From Aliikangiella sp. G2MR2-5 (GTDB lineage Bacteria > Pseudomonadota > Gammaproteobacteria > Enterobacterales > Kangiellaceae), in contig NZ_JADPQF010000002.1 in the NCBI RefSeq assembly GCF_015687155.1, positions 620,001 through 684,000 on the forward strand: a stretch of 64,000 nucleotides of DNA. Reading direction: 5' to 3'. Under the pieces are notes generated by a model. It worked only from the letters and a program-made list of their open reading frames with translations, had not been told where the DNA came from and ran no database searches. Below are positions 15,463-25,987 of the stretch, piece by piece; positions within the stretch are counted from its first letter, which is position 1; each line of letters opens with the position of its first letter. The translations under genes and the position numbers were made by a program.

Positions 15463-18400
15463 TCAGCTATTCAAAGCGTCAATTTCTTTTTTTGAGATTA
15501 AGATCGTCTGTTCAAGAGATTTCAAAAATTGCATCAATTCTCGCTCTGCGGGCACATATCCGGATTTCAGTTTTTCATTTAGCTTTTGGGCGAGCAAATT
15601 CAACTCTGAAAAACCCAACTCACCGAGAGAACCTTTAAGCTTATGTAAAATAACTTCTGCCGTTTCCAGATCATTTGCTGCGAGAAGCTCAGGAATTCGG
15701 ATATGGTCGATACAGTGATTGTTAACAAAAATTGTCAGCAATTCTCTGGCTAACTCACCGTCATCAAACTTTTCAGTTAAACGCCGCAAATTGGCACCAG
15801 AAACATGTAGGTCCTTGACATCTCTCTGGCTATTCGCTTCTTTATCTTCGTCGCTGCTAAATTTTGAAAAGTTTCGCTTATTTCCAATTAACTGTTCTAA
15901 AGTCGAAAAAAATACCGTGCGATTAATTGGCTTGGCGATATAATCATTCATTCCATGTTCCAGACATTTTTCCTTGTCACCTTTCATCACATTTGCGGTC
16001 ATTGCAACGATAGGAAAAGAATCCATGGCCTTAAATTCTCTAATTGCTTCGGCAGCTTGGTAACCATCCATCACTGGCATTTGCATATCCATTAATACCA
16101 GATCAAAATCCTTGCAGCGACATGCTTCAACAGCTTTTTGACCATTGTCGACAATAGTTACCTTAACGCCTGCTTTTTTCAGTATTTCACTAGCAACTTG
16201 TTGATTGATTGGGTTGTCTTCCGCAAGCAAAATGTGTTTGCCAACCAGTAGTGGTCGAATTCGACCGGTTGATTCTGATGCTTGTATCATTTGCTCTATG
16301 GCATCGTAGTCATATCTTATCAGATCTAGTACAAACCCCATTTTGGTTGGCTTATCAATTAGCTTGGTATTAGCATCCAGATTTTGAGAAATCCTAATCT
16401 GTTCACCAGGTTGCACCAACAGAAAAACAGGAGTATTAACTTCAAGCAATCTGGATACGGCCTCAAGTAATTCCAATCCCTTATTGGTGTCTTTTTCATT
16501 ATCAAGAAAAATATGAGACACATCTCTGGCAATTGGCTTTTTATTTTGTGTTTTGAGGATGAGTTCATCGTAGCTGAGCAATGAAAAATCTACCTTGAAC
16601 AAACTCGCGAAATCTTGCCATGCTTTTGCATAGTAACTATCATCGGTAACGAGTAACATATGAGTTCCCGAAAAGTCGTACTCATCAGCAGCTTGTTCCT
16701 TTTCTTCCGGCAGGTCAATTTCAAAAGTAAAGCAGCTACCTAAATCATTTTCTCCCTCAACTCTAATCCAGCCGTTCATCAGAGTGACCAGTTGCTGACA
16801 AATACTCAGGCCAAGCCCGGACCCTCCAAACTTTCTGGTCGTAGTATCATCTGCCTGGGTAAATGATGCAAATATAAGCTCTCTCTTCTCTTCTGGTATA
16901 CCTATTCCTGTATCAATTACTGAAAATTTCACTCTTTGATTGCCGATTGCAATTACTTGTAATCTAATCAAACCCTCTTCAGTAAACTTAATTGCGTTAC
17001 CGATAAGGTTTATCAAAATTTGTGAGAGCCTCAAAGAATCTCCAAATCGTTCAAGTGCCACATTTGGCTCGACATCAACAATCAGTTTTAAATTCTTCTC
17101 ATTAACCCTGCTGGAAAAAACGTCAACAACATTATCCAGAACCTCGATCAAACTGAAGCGTCTGTTTTCCAACTCAAGCTTTCCACGCTCGATTTTCGAA
17201 AAATCTAGAATATCGTTGATAATTTCCAAAAGAGAGGTCGAGGACTTTGAAATTTTATTAATATAGTCTCTCTGCTGCGCTGTTAGCGTTGTATCTCCGA
17301 GTAACGAGAGCATGCCAAGAATCCCATTCATGGGCGTTCTAATTTCGTGACTAACGGTCGCAAGGAAAGCCGACTTTGCCTTGTTTGCTTCCTCCGCTTT
17401 TCGAGTCTTTATTGCTAATTCAGAGTAGGCTCGACGCAACTCCCTTTCTGCTTGTTTTCGCTGCAGAGCATCAGCAATATGAGTAGACACAAAGCTCAAA
17501 ATTCCAATTTCTCTATCACCATAGAAATAAGATTCATCATAACTTTGTAAAACCATAATTCCGAGCACATGACCTGAGGACATCAATGGTACACCTACCC
17601 AATCAACCGCATAACTTCCAAGGTGAGTTATCTCGCCTTTCGCCTCCAGCTCTCTTATTTGTTTCTGATTAACATGAACAATTGATTTTCGACGATAGAC
17701 ATAACCGGTTAAACTTCTCCCAATCGGAATAACATCAGGAACATCTTTGTCGATTTCATCCACCACATAGTCAAAATTAAAGACCTTATTTTCTTCATCA
17801 ACCAATGCAATATAAAAACTCTTCACGTACATTAATCTTGAAAATATCTTGTGCAACTGTATATATAGCTCTAACTCTGTATCACACTGCTGTGGTGTCT
17901 CAGAAATTTCAAAAAGTGCCTTTTGTAACTCTTCTGAATCTCTGCGGTTTCGAATTTCTTCCTGGAGACGTTCATTGGTTATAGTAAGTTCCTGTGTCCT
18001 CTGTTTGACCTGCTCTTCGAGTCGAAGGTGATACTCTCTTTTTTCAATAGTTGAAACAATCGATTGCGCAACAAAGTTAAGAAGCTCTTGGTCAGCACTT
18101 GTAAACTTAATCGCTTCATCATACGACTGAACAGCCATAACGCCCATTGGCCCGTCACTTCCAATCAATGGCACTCCCAGATAATATTCGGAAGCAGGGC
18201 CTATAAGACATATTTTCCCATCCTCTTCCATCTCTAGTATTTGCTCTTTGTTAACTAGCAATGACTTACCAGACATGACGACCATTCTGGCAAGAGTTTT
18301 CTTACGTTTTTCCTTCGAAAGATTTTTGACAAAACTGTAATCATAAGTTTGATCCGAGTCCACAAAGTATGTCCAGTCCATGTCATCATTTTGTGGCTCC

Positions 18401-21400
18401 CAAAGTGCAATATAGAAATTTTCTGCGTAAATCAATCGCGATATTTCCCGATGTATTTTTTCGAACATTGAATTCATCGGAAGGTTTTTGTTCGCTAAGT
18501 TTGCGATATAGTAAAGTGCAGCCTGGGTAGCCTCACTTCGTTGCCTTACCTTCACTTGTTGTTCAAGAGAGGCGTTTGTTTCGGCGAGCTTAGCAGTACG
18601 TTCTTTTACTCGCTCCTCAAGTTCACTTTGTGCTCTTTTTCTTTCAAGAGTAATTGCAATATGCTGAGAAACGAATTCCAGCAACCCTAGTTCCTCCTGT
18701 CCAAGAACATGCTTCTCGTCATAGCTCTGGATTGTAAGTACACCAATAATTTTATTATCTAAAATTAGTGGAACACCTATCCAGTAAAGGGACTTTTTAC
18801 CAATTTTTTTCCCTGTCGATTGAAATATCTTTTCTCGATTATCAGGCGTTCTTAGTAGAGACTTCCCTGATGTCAAAACCTGACCGGTAGCTGTTTTTTT
18901 GATGTCTTCAAAAGGAATTCTTTCTAGCTCAGTACGATTGATACTATCTTTGGTATCCACAAAGTAGACAAATCTCAATTTACTTTCGCTCTCATCATAG
19001 AGGCAAATATAAAAATTTTCTGCATAAATTAGTTCAGAAATAATAGCATGCAAAGAGCGATATAATTCGTTCATATCTTCAGCTGACGAAGCAAGATCAG
19101 TAATCTGATATAATGCGGTCTGCAAGCGCTTCGCCCGCTCAGTCTTCTCAACTTGTTCTCTTAGTTCCTCAGTACGTTGTGCAACCAGAAGTTTTAGATA
19201 GTCCTTAGAGCGCTTTCTTTGCAGTGCGGTAGCAACATGCTGCCCAACAAATATCATTAACTCTTTATCAGAATTTGAAAAGCGCTTTTTCGGGAGATAA
19301 CTCTGAAGAGCCATAATCCCGATGATTGCACCATCAATTGACAGCGGAATACCAAGATAAGACTCGGTTTGCTGCCCCATCAAAGACAATCCATGCTTAA
19401 CTGCTATCTGACTAATTTCTTCTCCAGAAGCAAGTATGGGCATTCCGTTTGTCATAACATGACTAGTAAAACTTTTATTTAATGTATCTAAAGGCAACGC
19501 AGCGATTGCTTCAACATCATAATCATCCATGGTATCAACATAATAAACCATTCTAATGGTATTGCTTTCTTCGTCTTTTAGAGCAATATAAAAATTCTCA
19601 CAATACATTAGTGAACTAATGATTCGATGCAGCTCCTGATAAAAAGAATTAAGATTAAGGTCCATGTTCGCGAGGTTTGCAATCTGATAGAGAACTGATT
19701 GAGTAGCCTCTGTTTTCTTTCTCGTTTCAATTTCTTTTTCAAGTTCGTATGTACGCTCCTTAATAAGAAGCTCTAATCCCGCTTGTGACTGCTTTCTTGT
19801 CAATGCCTGTGCTATTTGACTGGATACGTATTCTAATAATTCGAGGTGCCAATTTTCATATATTGTGTCTTTCTTGAAACTCTGTATAACCACGACACCA
19901 ATTACTTTTCCGGCAAATTTTAGTGGAACACCTAGCCAGGAGTAAAATGGTTCACTAACAAGTTCGATTCCTTCACGCTCTCTGAGCCGCTCAAATTCAG
20001 CCGAGCCAATGAGTAAAGAGTGACCTTCTCTTACTAGCTTTGTTGCCAGTCGCTTTTCCGACAGAGAGATAGACTGTCCAGTTAAATTGACAGAACGACT
20101 ATATTCTGAGAAATATTTAAATTCCAGAGAGTTTTTTTCCTGGTCTACAAGTGCAATATATAAACTATCTATAAAGAAGAGCTCGCTAATCACCTGATAA
20201 ACACCTTGATAGAATTCATGCATATCTTCTGCGCCAGAGGCCAGACTGGCAAGCTCATATAGTGCAGTTTGTAATTTCTTAGCTTTTGTTATTTCTTCTA
20301 ACTGATTTGTTAAGGTCTCGTTTACCTGTGTTAACTGATTTGTTCTTTGATCAACCAGCTCTTCCAAAGCGAGCTGCTTGCGTTTTCGTTGAATCGCAGT
20401 AGCAACAGGTTTTGCAGCATATTCCATTAGCTGTTTATCTCGCTCAGTAAAGAAAACACCGTCTTTATACGACTGGAGCGTCATAACACCAAACACTTCA
20501 TTGTCAATAATAAGAGGTGTACCTAACCAGGAGTTTGCCAAAGGACCATGATATTGGATATGGTTAGCATCACACAAAGCCGCGAGTTGATTGCCGTCAC
20601 ACAAAATAGCTTTTCCAGTCTTAAGAAGATGACCTGTCAAGCTTTGCCTGACGACCTCCATAGGAATTTTCTTCAACTCGTCAATAGTCATTTCATCTTT
20701 TGTATCCGAAAAATAAACAAAAGATACGTCATTTGAAATATTCGACTTTAGTACAATGTAAAAGTTTTCGGCGTAAATAAAATCACTAATGATACTGTGC
20801 AATTCTGAATAGAAGTCATCCAGACTTATTTGCGAGTTGGCTAGCTCTGATAGTTGAAACAGTGCACTTTCTATTTTTTGGCGATAGTTCTTTTGTTCTA
20901 TTTCTTCCGAAAGCTTTCTCGTTCTTTCAGCAACTTCCTTCTCAAGGCTAACTTTACTTTGCTTTCTATCTAAGGTCGATGCAATCACATAAGATACATA
21001 GTCAAAAAGCTCCTTATGCCACTGCTCAAACAGAATATTTTCCTTATAGCTCTGAACAACAATTAGCCCAAGGGTTTTATTTTCAGATATTAATGGAGAA
21101 CCTAGCCAGGACTTGGACGCTGGACCAATCCTTTTTATTTGTCCTTCTGTTTCGAGTGCCCGAATATCCCTTTCAGACAGCAGTATCGTTTTTCCCTTGC
21201 GTATTACATAGGAAGACAGGCTGTTGGCATTGAGTGGAATAGTCAGACTGCTTTCCTCATAGTCCTTATCTTCTGAATCGATAAAATAGACGATGCGTAG
21301 TACCTGTTTCTCCTGATCCAAGAGAGCAATATAGAAATTTTCGGCATACACCAGCGAAGAGATCGTATGGTGCAAAGAAGAATAGAAATCTTGCATCGAC

Positions 21401-21627
21401 TCTGCGCCGGACGCTAGCTGGGAGATTTTGAATATTGCACTCTGAATATGTTCTGCCTTAGTGCTTTCCTCCTGCTGCTTTACCAGATTCAGCTTCAGAG
21501 CTTCCAGCTCCTGTTCTTTTTGAGCTAACTTTGCTTCCAATTTTGAGCTTGTTTGAATAGCAGTTTGTGAAATATCTGCTGATTGCTTTTTATTCTCAAT
21601 ATTCTTGTTCTTACCTGGAGGCGGCAT
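15463..21627 (-). CDS. Giant hybrid histidine kinase: seven GAF, HisKA, HATPase, two REC, HPt
   Basis: 2054 residues, no membrane segment, so a cytosolic sensor. After a short coiled coil come seven GAF modules of one kind. Their aligned strand (A-E-N-F-Y-I-A-L and variants) begins at residues 96, 287, 487, 677, 870, 1069 and 1269, a period of 190-200. Each module contains a W/Y-LG-x-PL strand and a GVM-x-x-QSY strand and is joined by an ERT-type coiled-coil linker. Then HisKA with H1427 ([10 protein letters not shown]), HATPase_c ([21 protein letters not shown]), a degenerate receiver (about 1655-1790, acid pocket partly kept), a good receiver with D1847 ([12 protein letters not shown]), and HPt with H1995 ([11 protein letters not shown]). 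This is a full His-Asp-His relay of BarA/ArcB type. Ligand unknown; no cognate regulator is adjacent. Confidence 0.92.
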   Translation of the reverse strand: MPPPGKNKNIENKKQSADISQTAIQTSSKLEAKLAQKEQELEALKLNLVKQQEESTKAEHIQSAIFKISQLASGAESMQDFYSSLHHTISSLVYAENFYIALLDQEKQVLRIVYFIDSEDKDYEESSLTIPLNANSLSSYVIRKGKTILLSERDIRALETEGQIKRIGPASKSWLGSPLISENKTLGLIVVQSYKENILFEQWHKELFDYVSYVIASTLDRKQSKVSLEKEVAERTRKLSEEIEQKNYRQKIESALFQLSELANSQISLDDFYSELHSIISDFIYAENFYIVLKSNISNDVSFVYFSDTKDEMTIDELKKIPMEVVRQSLTGHLLKTGKAILCDGNQLAALCDANHIQYHGPLANSWLGTPLIIDNEVFGVMTLQSYKDGVFFTERDKQLMEYAAKPVATAIQRKRKQLALEELVDQRTNQLTQVNETLTNQLEEITKAKKLQTALYELASLASGAEDMHEFYQGVYQVISELFFIDSLYIALVDQEKNSLEFKYFSEYSRSVNLTGQSISLSEKRLATKLVREGHSLLIGSAEFERLREREGIELVSEPFYSWLGVPLKFAGKVIGVVVIQSFKKDTIYENWHLELLEYVSSQIAQALTRKQSQAGLELLIKERTYELEKEIETRKKTEATQSVLYQIANLANMDLNLNSFYQELHRIISSLMYCENFYIALKDEESNTIRMVYYVDTMDDYDVEAIAALPLDTLNKSFTSHVMTNGMPILASGEEISQIAVKHGLSLMGQQTESYLGIPLSIDGAIIGIMALQSYLPKKRFSNSDKELMIFVGQHVATALQRKRSKDYLKLLVAQRTEELREQVEKTERAKRLQTALYQITDLASSAEDMNELYRSLHAIISELIYAENFYICLYDESESKLRFVYFVDTKDSINRTELERIPFEDIKKTATGQVLTSGKSLLRTPDNREKIFQSTGKKIGKKSLYWIGVPLILDNKIIGVLTIQSYDEKHVLGQEELGLLEFVSQHIAITLERKRAQSELEERVKERTAKLAETNASLEQQVKVRQRSEATQAALYYIANLANKNLPMNSMFEKIHREISRLIYAENFYIALWEPQNDDMDWTYFVDSDQTYDYSFVKNLSKEKRKKTLARMVVMSGKSLLVNKEQILEMEEDGKICLIGPASEYYLGVPLIGSDGPMGVMAVQSYDEAIKFTSADQELLNFVAQSIVSTIEKREYHLRLEEQVKQRTQELTITNERLQEEIRNRRDSEELQKALFEISETPQQCDTELELYIQLHKIFSRLMYVKSFYIALVDEENKVFNFDYVVDEIDKDVPDVIPIGRSLTGYVYRRKSIVHVNQKQIRELEAKGEITHLGSYAVDWVGVPLMSSGHVLGIMVLQSYDESYFYGDREIGILSFVSTHIADALQRKQAERELRRAYSELAIKTRKAEEANKAKSAFLATVSHEIRTPMNGILGMLSLLGDTTLTAQQRDYINKISKSSTSLLEIINDILDFSKIERGKLELENRRFSLIEVLDNVVDVFSSRVNEKNLKLIVDVEPNVALERFGDSLRLSQILINLIGNAIKFTEEGLIRLQVIAIGNQRVKFSVIDTGIGIPEEKRELIFASFTQADDTTTRKFGGSGLGLSICQQLVTLMNGWIRVEGENDLGSCFTFEIDLPEEKEQAADEYDFSGTHMLLVTDDSYYAKAWQDFASLFKVDFSLLSYDELILKTQNKKPIARDVSHIFLDNEKDTNKGLELLEAVSRLLEVNTPVFLLVQPGEQIRISQNLDANTKLIDKPTKMGFVLDLIRYDYDAIEQMIQASESTGRIRPLLVGKHILLAEDNPINQQVASEILKKAGVKVTIVDNGQKAVEACRCKDFDLVLMDMQMPVMDGYQAAEAIREFKAMDSFPIVAMTANVMKGDKEKCLEHGMNDYIAKPINRTVFFSTLEQLIGNKRNFSKFSSDEDKEANSQRDVKDLHVSGANLRRLTEKFDDGELARELLTIFVNNHCIDHIRIPELLAANDLETAEVILHKLKGSLGELGFSELNLLAQKLNEKLKSGYVPAERELMQFLKSLEQTILISKKEIDALNS

Positions 21628-21947
21628 TGATTAATCTTTCTTCAACATCGTTGCTTGCGTAATACTAAAGTATGGTGCATTGACCAAAATATTGCCAACT
21701 GATAGCCTGGAAATTATTTATAATTCCTTTAGTTAATAAGAAGTTAGCCAATGCAGCCTATGAAATGGCGCAGGCATCGATAGCCCCTTTCATATTTCCG
21801 AAGCAGAGAAGTAGATGAGCATCAAATATTTTGATGCAATTACAGTATTTTTAATAATGTGACAATAATCTATGCATTTATCATGTTAAGATACTCTCAT
21901 TCACGATAAAGACCCGTTATCAAGCGCTTTTAATTGATAGGCTATCA
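21628..21947. other. Divergent intergenic region, kinase / rsmD
   Basis: 320 bp between the start of the kinase gene (minus) and rsmD (plus). It must hold both promoters. A TTAAGATACTCTC stretch lies about 60 bp before rsmD, but I can fix no -35/-10 pair with confidence, and I see no repeat or RNA gene. Confidence 0.4.
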
Positions 21948-22556
21948 ATGCACCAGTCAAAAAATAAAACCTCAACGAGCCAAAGCAAACACCAGAAGGG
22001 TGTGGTAAGAATCATCGGTGGAGAGATGAGAGGACGAAAAATACACTTCAGTCAGGTGTCCGGGCTCAGACCAACATTAGATCGTATACGTGAGACCCTT
22101 TTTAACTGGTTAGCTCATTCAATTCATGGCGCCACCTGTCTCGACTTGTTTGCCGGGAGCGGAGCCATTGGATTCGAAGCGGCTTCAAGGGGAGCGAAGA
22201 AGGTCACTCTTGTTGAGAAACATCGTAAAGTGGTTAGTCAATTAAAAGAAAACGCCAGCAAGCTCCAGACAAATACAGTTTATGTAGTACAAGATGATGC
22301 TTCGGATTTTTTGAAGCGGAATAAAGAGGAGTTTAACCTTGTATTTCTTGATCCTCCTTTTAACCAAGGTTTGCTGTCTGAAACATTCAACGCATTGGTC
22401 CCTCACCTTTCTCCAGATGCTATCGTCTATATTGAGCAGGAGCGAAGTGAGCAAGCATTCGTTCCCCCGACTCCCTGGCAAACACTAAAATTCAAACAAA
22501 CAGGTAGTTTTAGTTATGCACTGTACCAAAGACCCGCCTGCCAACAGGATAAGTAA
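21948..22556 (+). CDS. rsmD: 16S rRNA (guanine(966)-N2)-methyltransferase
   Basis: 202 residues. Methylates G966 of 16S rRNA in the 30S subunit using S-adenosylmethionine. Family signs in order: RIIGGEMRGRKI, LRPTLDRIRETLFNWL, the SAM-binding LDLFAGSGAIGFEAASRGA, and the catalytic D-P-P-F of FLDPPF. The start ATG follows an AT-rich leader. Often beside ftsY/coaD, but here it stands alone; its stop is 2 bp from the stop of the convergent PDZ-protein gene, with no visible terminator between. Confidence 0.95.
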   Translation: MHQSKNKTSTSQSKHQKGVVRIIGGEMRGRKIHFSQVSGLRPTLDRIRETLFNWLAHSIHGATCLDLFAGSGAIGFEAASRGAKKVTLVEKHRKVVSQLKENASKLQTNTVYVVQDDASDFLKRNKEEFNLVFLDPPFNQGLLSETFNALVPHLSPDAIVYIEQERSEQAFVPPTPWQTLKFKQTGSFSYALYQRPACQQDK

Positions 22557-22558
22557 TT

Positions 22559-23509
22559 TTAAAACTCACATGATTTTTCTGTTCTCCGCCAAACCTCAGG
22601 CTGCCAGTACTCATTACGAAAAACTTTCATTCTCTTACTCCTATCAAACTTCGCAGCCAGGTGGTAGGTAGTATTAGCTTTAACGTCGATTTCAATAACT
22701 TTTGCCTTACTACTCGTTCGACGATGTCTTTGCAAAAATGGATCGGTAATAAGTTCATGTACTTTGATTTTGTGCTTACCAACAGGCAAACGGATAGTTT
22801 CTCTAAAACGGTGTATATAATCATCATCAATTGAGTTGATTAACACGGGATAGAGATCTTTTGTTTCAGGTGGCCTGAAAAATATCGACACTCTTCCACA
22901 GGCTTGCGGCGACGTGCCACTACTATCGACATCGCTATCAATTTGACTACTTTCTCCAACTTCCAGGTTGAACCCCGGTAAAGACAAACCGGCAATGCGA
23001 AACTCGAGCTTTCTATTACTCTGTTTCTGCTTCAACTCAAGAGAGACACTATCTCCAGGGATTAGATTTTGAAAGTCCTCTATAATACGATCAGAGTTAT
23101 TGTCCGATAGCCTCACTTGATTGAATGCAGTTAACTTATCTCCTGGCCGAATTCCCAAGGATTCAGCCTGACTTCCGGGAGTTACAGAAACCACTTTTGC
23201 ACCATCAACGGCAAGATTGTCAAAATCAAGAATAAGACCAAGGTTAGTTTTTTGTTGAGAAGGAACAGATAACGCAATATGTATTGGCGTTTGCGTATTG
23301 CCAGCTCGAGTTTCAGCTTCTTTGATTGCTAATATAGTTCCTCTAATTTGTTTCTCCAAATCAGCTAATAGCGTTTGTGATTCCGAAGAAAGCTCGGAAT
23401 CATTAGCTAAATCCAGGGTCAGATTTTCTGCTGCTTTTACATTATCAACAAAACCGATATTAAAAATCAGCAGTAAACTAAAAATAAAAAAACTACTGTA
23501 CGTATTCAT
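22559..23509 (-). CDS. Exported PDZ-domain protein of the ECF operon
   Basis: About 316 residues from the ATG at 23509, which has AGAGGA upstream; in-frame ATGs at 23539 and 23524 lack this. Signal peptide (FFIFSLLLIFNIGFVDNVKAA), a helical stretch 25-70, then a PDZ domain at about 85-165 (NLGLILDF, VSVTPGSQAESLGIRPGDKL). The C-terminal part (about 200-316) is beta-rich with a single conserved-looking Cys in SPQACGRV and ends in KSCEF. No protease domain is attached, so it probably senses or scaffolds rather than cuts. It is the third gene behind an ECF sigma and its anti-sigma, so it is likely part of the same envelope response. Confidence 0.75.
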   Translation of the reverse strand: MNTYSSFFIFSLLLIFNIGFVDNVKAAENLTLDLANDSELSSESQTLLADLEKQIRGTILAIKEAETRAGNTQTPIHIALSVPSQQKTNLGLILDFDNLAVDGAKVVSVTPGSQAESLGIRPGDKLTAFNQVRLSDNNSDRIIEDFQNLIPGDSVSLELKQKQSNRKLEFRIAGLSLPGFNLEVGESSQIDSDVDSSGTSPQACGRVSIFFRPPETKDLYPVLINSIDDDYIHRFRETIRLPVGKHKIKVHELITDPFLQRHRRTSSKAKVIEIDVKANTTYHLAAKFDRSKRMKVFRNEYWQPEVWRRTEKSCEF

Positions 23510-23550
23510 ATTAAATCCTCTCATAGCTAAACCTCTCATAGCTTAACTTC

Positions 23551-24210
23551 TTATATCCTGACTTCCCTGTTAGCTTTGGACTTTCTGCTTTCAGGTATCA
23601 ATTTCTGGTCTAACATTTTTTTCAAAACAGACTCTCGTTCTTTCCAGAGAATCAATGTTTCCTCCAGACTAAATTTTCCAAGATAAGCCTTTTGTAAAGC
23701 ACTATCTATTTCTTCCAGTCTCAATTGTTGGGAGAACACAAGCGTAGCCTGCAATCCATCAACGTCCTTCTTATTACTCAATTCCATCTGTAGTTTTTGG
23801 TTTTCATCGATTAAAAGAGCAATTTGAAGATTGAGGTTATTTGAACTATCTTCTCTATCAATAAAATAAATATTGGCTCCTAAGGCGACAATCAGACTCG
23901 CGGCTAGAGCGATACTTGTTATTTTCCAGTTGCGACTTACAAGCTTTTGCTTCTCCAGATTTTTTTCTGAATGAAAATGTTCAAATTGTTGTGAAACCTG
24001 CAACCAAAGCTGTTCGGAAGGCTCAACCTCGGGTAGTGCTTTCAAATTCCCCCTGAAATCTTCAAGACGACTTAAACGAGCTTTACATTCATGACAATTT
24101 TCAATGTGCAATACGACACTACAAACTGGCTCTTTCTTAGCATTTTGCGAACTTTTAAAATTAGTTTGAGCAGCACTTAGTTCAAGTAAAAGCTCATCAC
24201 TTGGATGCAT
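23551..24210 (-). CDS. Anti-sigma factor with a zinc-finger-like N-terminus
   Basis: About 219 residues from the ATG at 24210, overlapping the end of the sigma gene by 14 bp; an upstream in-frame start at 24273 is less likely. The N-terminus has H-I-E-N-C-H-E-C (HxxxCxxC), the metal-binding signature of zinc-finger anti-sigma proteins. One membrane segment follows at about 95-117 (ITSIALAASLIVALGANIYF), then a periplasmic helical region of about 100 residues (DENQKLQMELSNKK). This is the usual layout of an inner-membrane anti-sigma that holds the ECF sigma until a signal arrives. Translationally coupled to the sigma gene. Confidence 0.8.
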   Translation of the reverse strand: MHPSDELLLELSAAQTNFKSSQNAKKEPVCSVVLHIENCHECKARLSRLEDFRGNLKALPEVEPSEQLWLQVSQQFEHFHSEKNLEKQKLVSRNWKITSIALAASLIVALGANIYFIDREDSSNNLNLQIALLIDENQKLQMELSNKKDVDGLQATLVFSQQLRLEEIDSALQKAYLGKFSLEETLILWKERESVLKKMLDQKLIPESRKSKANREVRI

Positions 24211-24781
24211 TGTTATCTCTCTCCAAAGCTTGCGGTAATTGGTCAAACATTTTTCTAAGCTGGCTATAAGCACGACTTAGAGTAACTTTTGAAAAACTTT
24301 CAGATTTCCCAAACATTTCTGCAATTTCCTGATGACTATATCCTTCAACTTCATGTAACCATAAAACGGCTCTGGCATTAAGTGACAGTTTCCCTAGTAG
24401 TTCTGTAAGCCTGTCTTCTGATAATACCCAGCGGCTATCAAATACAGTCACCGCACTATCAAGCATGCCGCTTTCATCATCCCCAACCAAAGTTAAACGA
24501 TTTTGTTTTCTTACTCTGTTGATTGTTTCATTCGCGACAATACGCCTCAACCAACCTGAAAAATATCCCTCACCTTTATATTGTCCAATTTTTTGCATAA
24601 GCTTAACAAAGCAATCCTGAACAATATCCTGTGCCAATGCAGGCTGCTGACAAACCCTATACGCCAAGTTGTAACAAGCCTTGGCATAAGTACAATAAAT
24701 CTGTTCGAAAGCAGATCTGTCCCCTAGCTTTGCTCGTTCAATCAGTTCTTCTGGCAATGTTTGCGAAAAGCCAGAACTCAT
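24197..24781 (-). CDS. ECF-family RNA polymerase sigma factor
   Basis: About 194 residues from the ATG at 24781; an in-frame TTG at 24811 is the alternative. Sigma region 2 is at about 20-85 (LAYRVCQQPALAQDIVQDCFVKLM, GWLRRIVANETINRVRK) and region 4 at about 125-185 (LSLNARAVLWLHEVEGYSHQEIAE with a helix-turn-helix). There is no region 1.1 or 3, as in all ECF sigmas. First gene of the sigma/anti-sigma/PDZ operon, so autoregulation is likely. The regulon and inducing signal cannot be read from here. Confidence 0.9.
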   Translation of the reverse strand: MSSGFSQTLPEELIERAKLGDRSAFEQIYCTYAKACYNLAYRVCQQPALAQDIVQDCFVKLMQKIGQYKGEGYFSGWLRRIVANETINRVRKQNRLTLVGDDESGMLDSAVTVFDSRWVLSEDRLTELLGKLSLNARAVLWLHEVEGYSHQEIAEMFGKSESFSKVTLSRAYSQLRKMFDQLPQALERDNNASK

Positions 24782-24977
24782 TTTATTGCTCTTGTTATAA
24801 ATGTCATTCAACTTCCTATATCATTTACTTTTCCTAATCAATATTGCACCTTGAAAGTAGCTAGTTTCGCTACTCATACTCTAAGACAGCCTAAAGATCG
24901 AAATGGTTACAGTCTGCCGGATAGTTAAAGCCGATTTTCCTGTAAAAGCAAAGAGCCGTCCGCTAGACATATAAATT

Positions 24978-25892
24978 CTACAATTGTTGTTCAGAATCCC
25001 AGCCGGCTAGATACTTGGCCAGACGCTGGGCTTGAACATTGCTATCCAGCCTTGAATTGATACAGATTTTTAACTCTCGATTTGCCCAGGACTCATCAAG
25101 ACGTATTATTTTAAGTCCAAGAGCGTTTGAGTAGTTTTCAGCTACCGGTTTGGGCATGATGGCATTTCCGACTTTAGCAGAAACCAAAGAGGCAACACTT
25201 TCAAAATCAGGAGCCGTAGCCCGAAAAGAAGCCGTTCGATGACTTAACAGAGACATGCGCTGTATAAACTGCTGCAAAGAACTCTCTTCTTCATATCCGA
25301 TCATTGGATGTTTAAGGTAGTCGACAAAACGACAGCTCTCTAGTGGTGCGATCTCTGACTCTCCGTTAGTCAGAACAACCAGTTGGTTCCTTTGATATAC
25401 AAGAGTGATTAAATCATGGTGCTGATAATCACCATCCACAATCCCAATATCAGCTTGTCCAGCCGACACCGCAGATATTATCTTTTTACTTGAAAAACGT
25501 TCCACAGCCAGGTCAATTTGAGGGTTATTCGCCAGATAACGACCGAGTGCTCGCGTCAAATTGGTGCTCAAACCTGTTGTATTGCTTAATACTCTTAACC
25601 GCTCCCTCCCTCTTCCACCCAGAGCATCCATGTCCTGCTGTGCTTCTTTTGCAGTAGTCAGCAACCGGTTAGCATAGTCAAGAAAGACTTTCCCGGAATG
25701 AGTTAACTCCACTCCTCTGGGCATTCTCTTAAATAGCCGGGTTTGCAACCTTTCTTCAAGCCCCTTGATTCTTGTACTCGCAGCAGAAAGAGCAATAGGC
25801 ATGGCCTCCGCCGCTTTACTAATGCTACCTGTTTGTACGACCAGTACAAACAACCGTAAATCAATAAGCTCAAACCTCAAAGCCTTCGCCAT
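24978..25892 (-). CDS. LysR-family transcriptional regulator
   Basis: 304 residues. N-terminal winged helix-turn-helix: LRLFVLVVQTGSISKAAEAM then ALSAASTRIKGLEERLQTRLFKR, the standard LysR start. The effector-binding domain occupies about 93-300. It is transcribed away from an EamA-type exporter gene 95 bp away, the classic arrangement in which a LysR protein controls its divergent neighbour and itself. Effector unknown; an amino acid or related metabolite exported by the neighbour is a reasonable guess. Confidence 0.92.
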   Translation of the reverse strand: MAKALRFELIDLRLFVLVVQTGSISKAAEAMPIALSAASTRIKGLEERLQTRLFKRMPRGVELTHSGKVFLDYANRLLTTAKEAQQDMDALGGRGRERLRVLSNTTGLSTNLTRALGRYLANNPQIDLAVERFSSKKIISAVSAGQADIGIVDGDYQHHDLITLVYQRNQLVVLTNGESEIAPLESCRFVDYLKHPMIGYEEESSLQQFIQRMSLLSHRTASFRATAPDFESVASLVSAKVGNAIMPKPVAENYSNALGLKIIRLDESWANRELKICINSRLDSNVQAQRLAKYLAGWDSEQQL

Positions 25893-25987
25893 TAGAGAAA
25901 CCTCTTTAAATTATAAAGTAAGGTTAAAAACATTAACGCTAAATATAATCTAATTACTGAGTAATTTCTGCAAGGAGATTAAATAAA

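Noticed and set aside
15463-21627. Idea that the seven-fold repeat is a toxin or adhesin repeat
   Set aside because: The repeat units are GAF domains and the protein has intact kinase, receiver and HPt motifs and no export signal.
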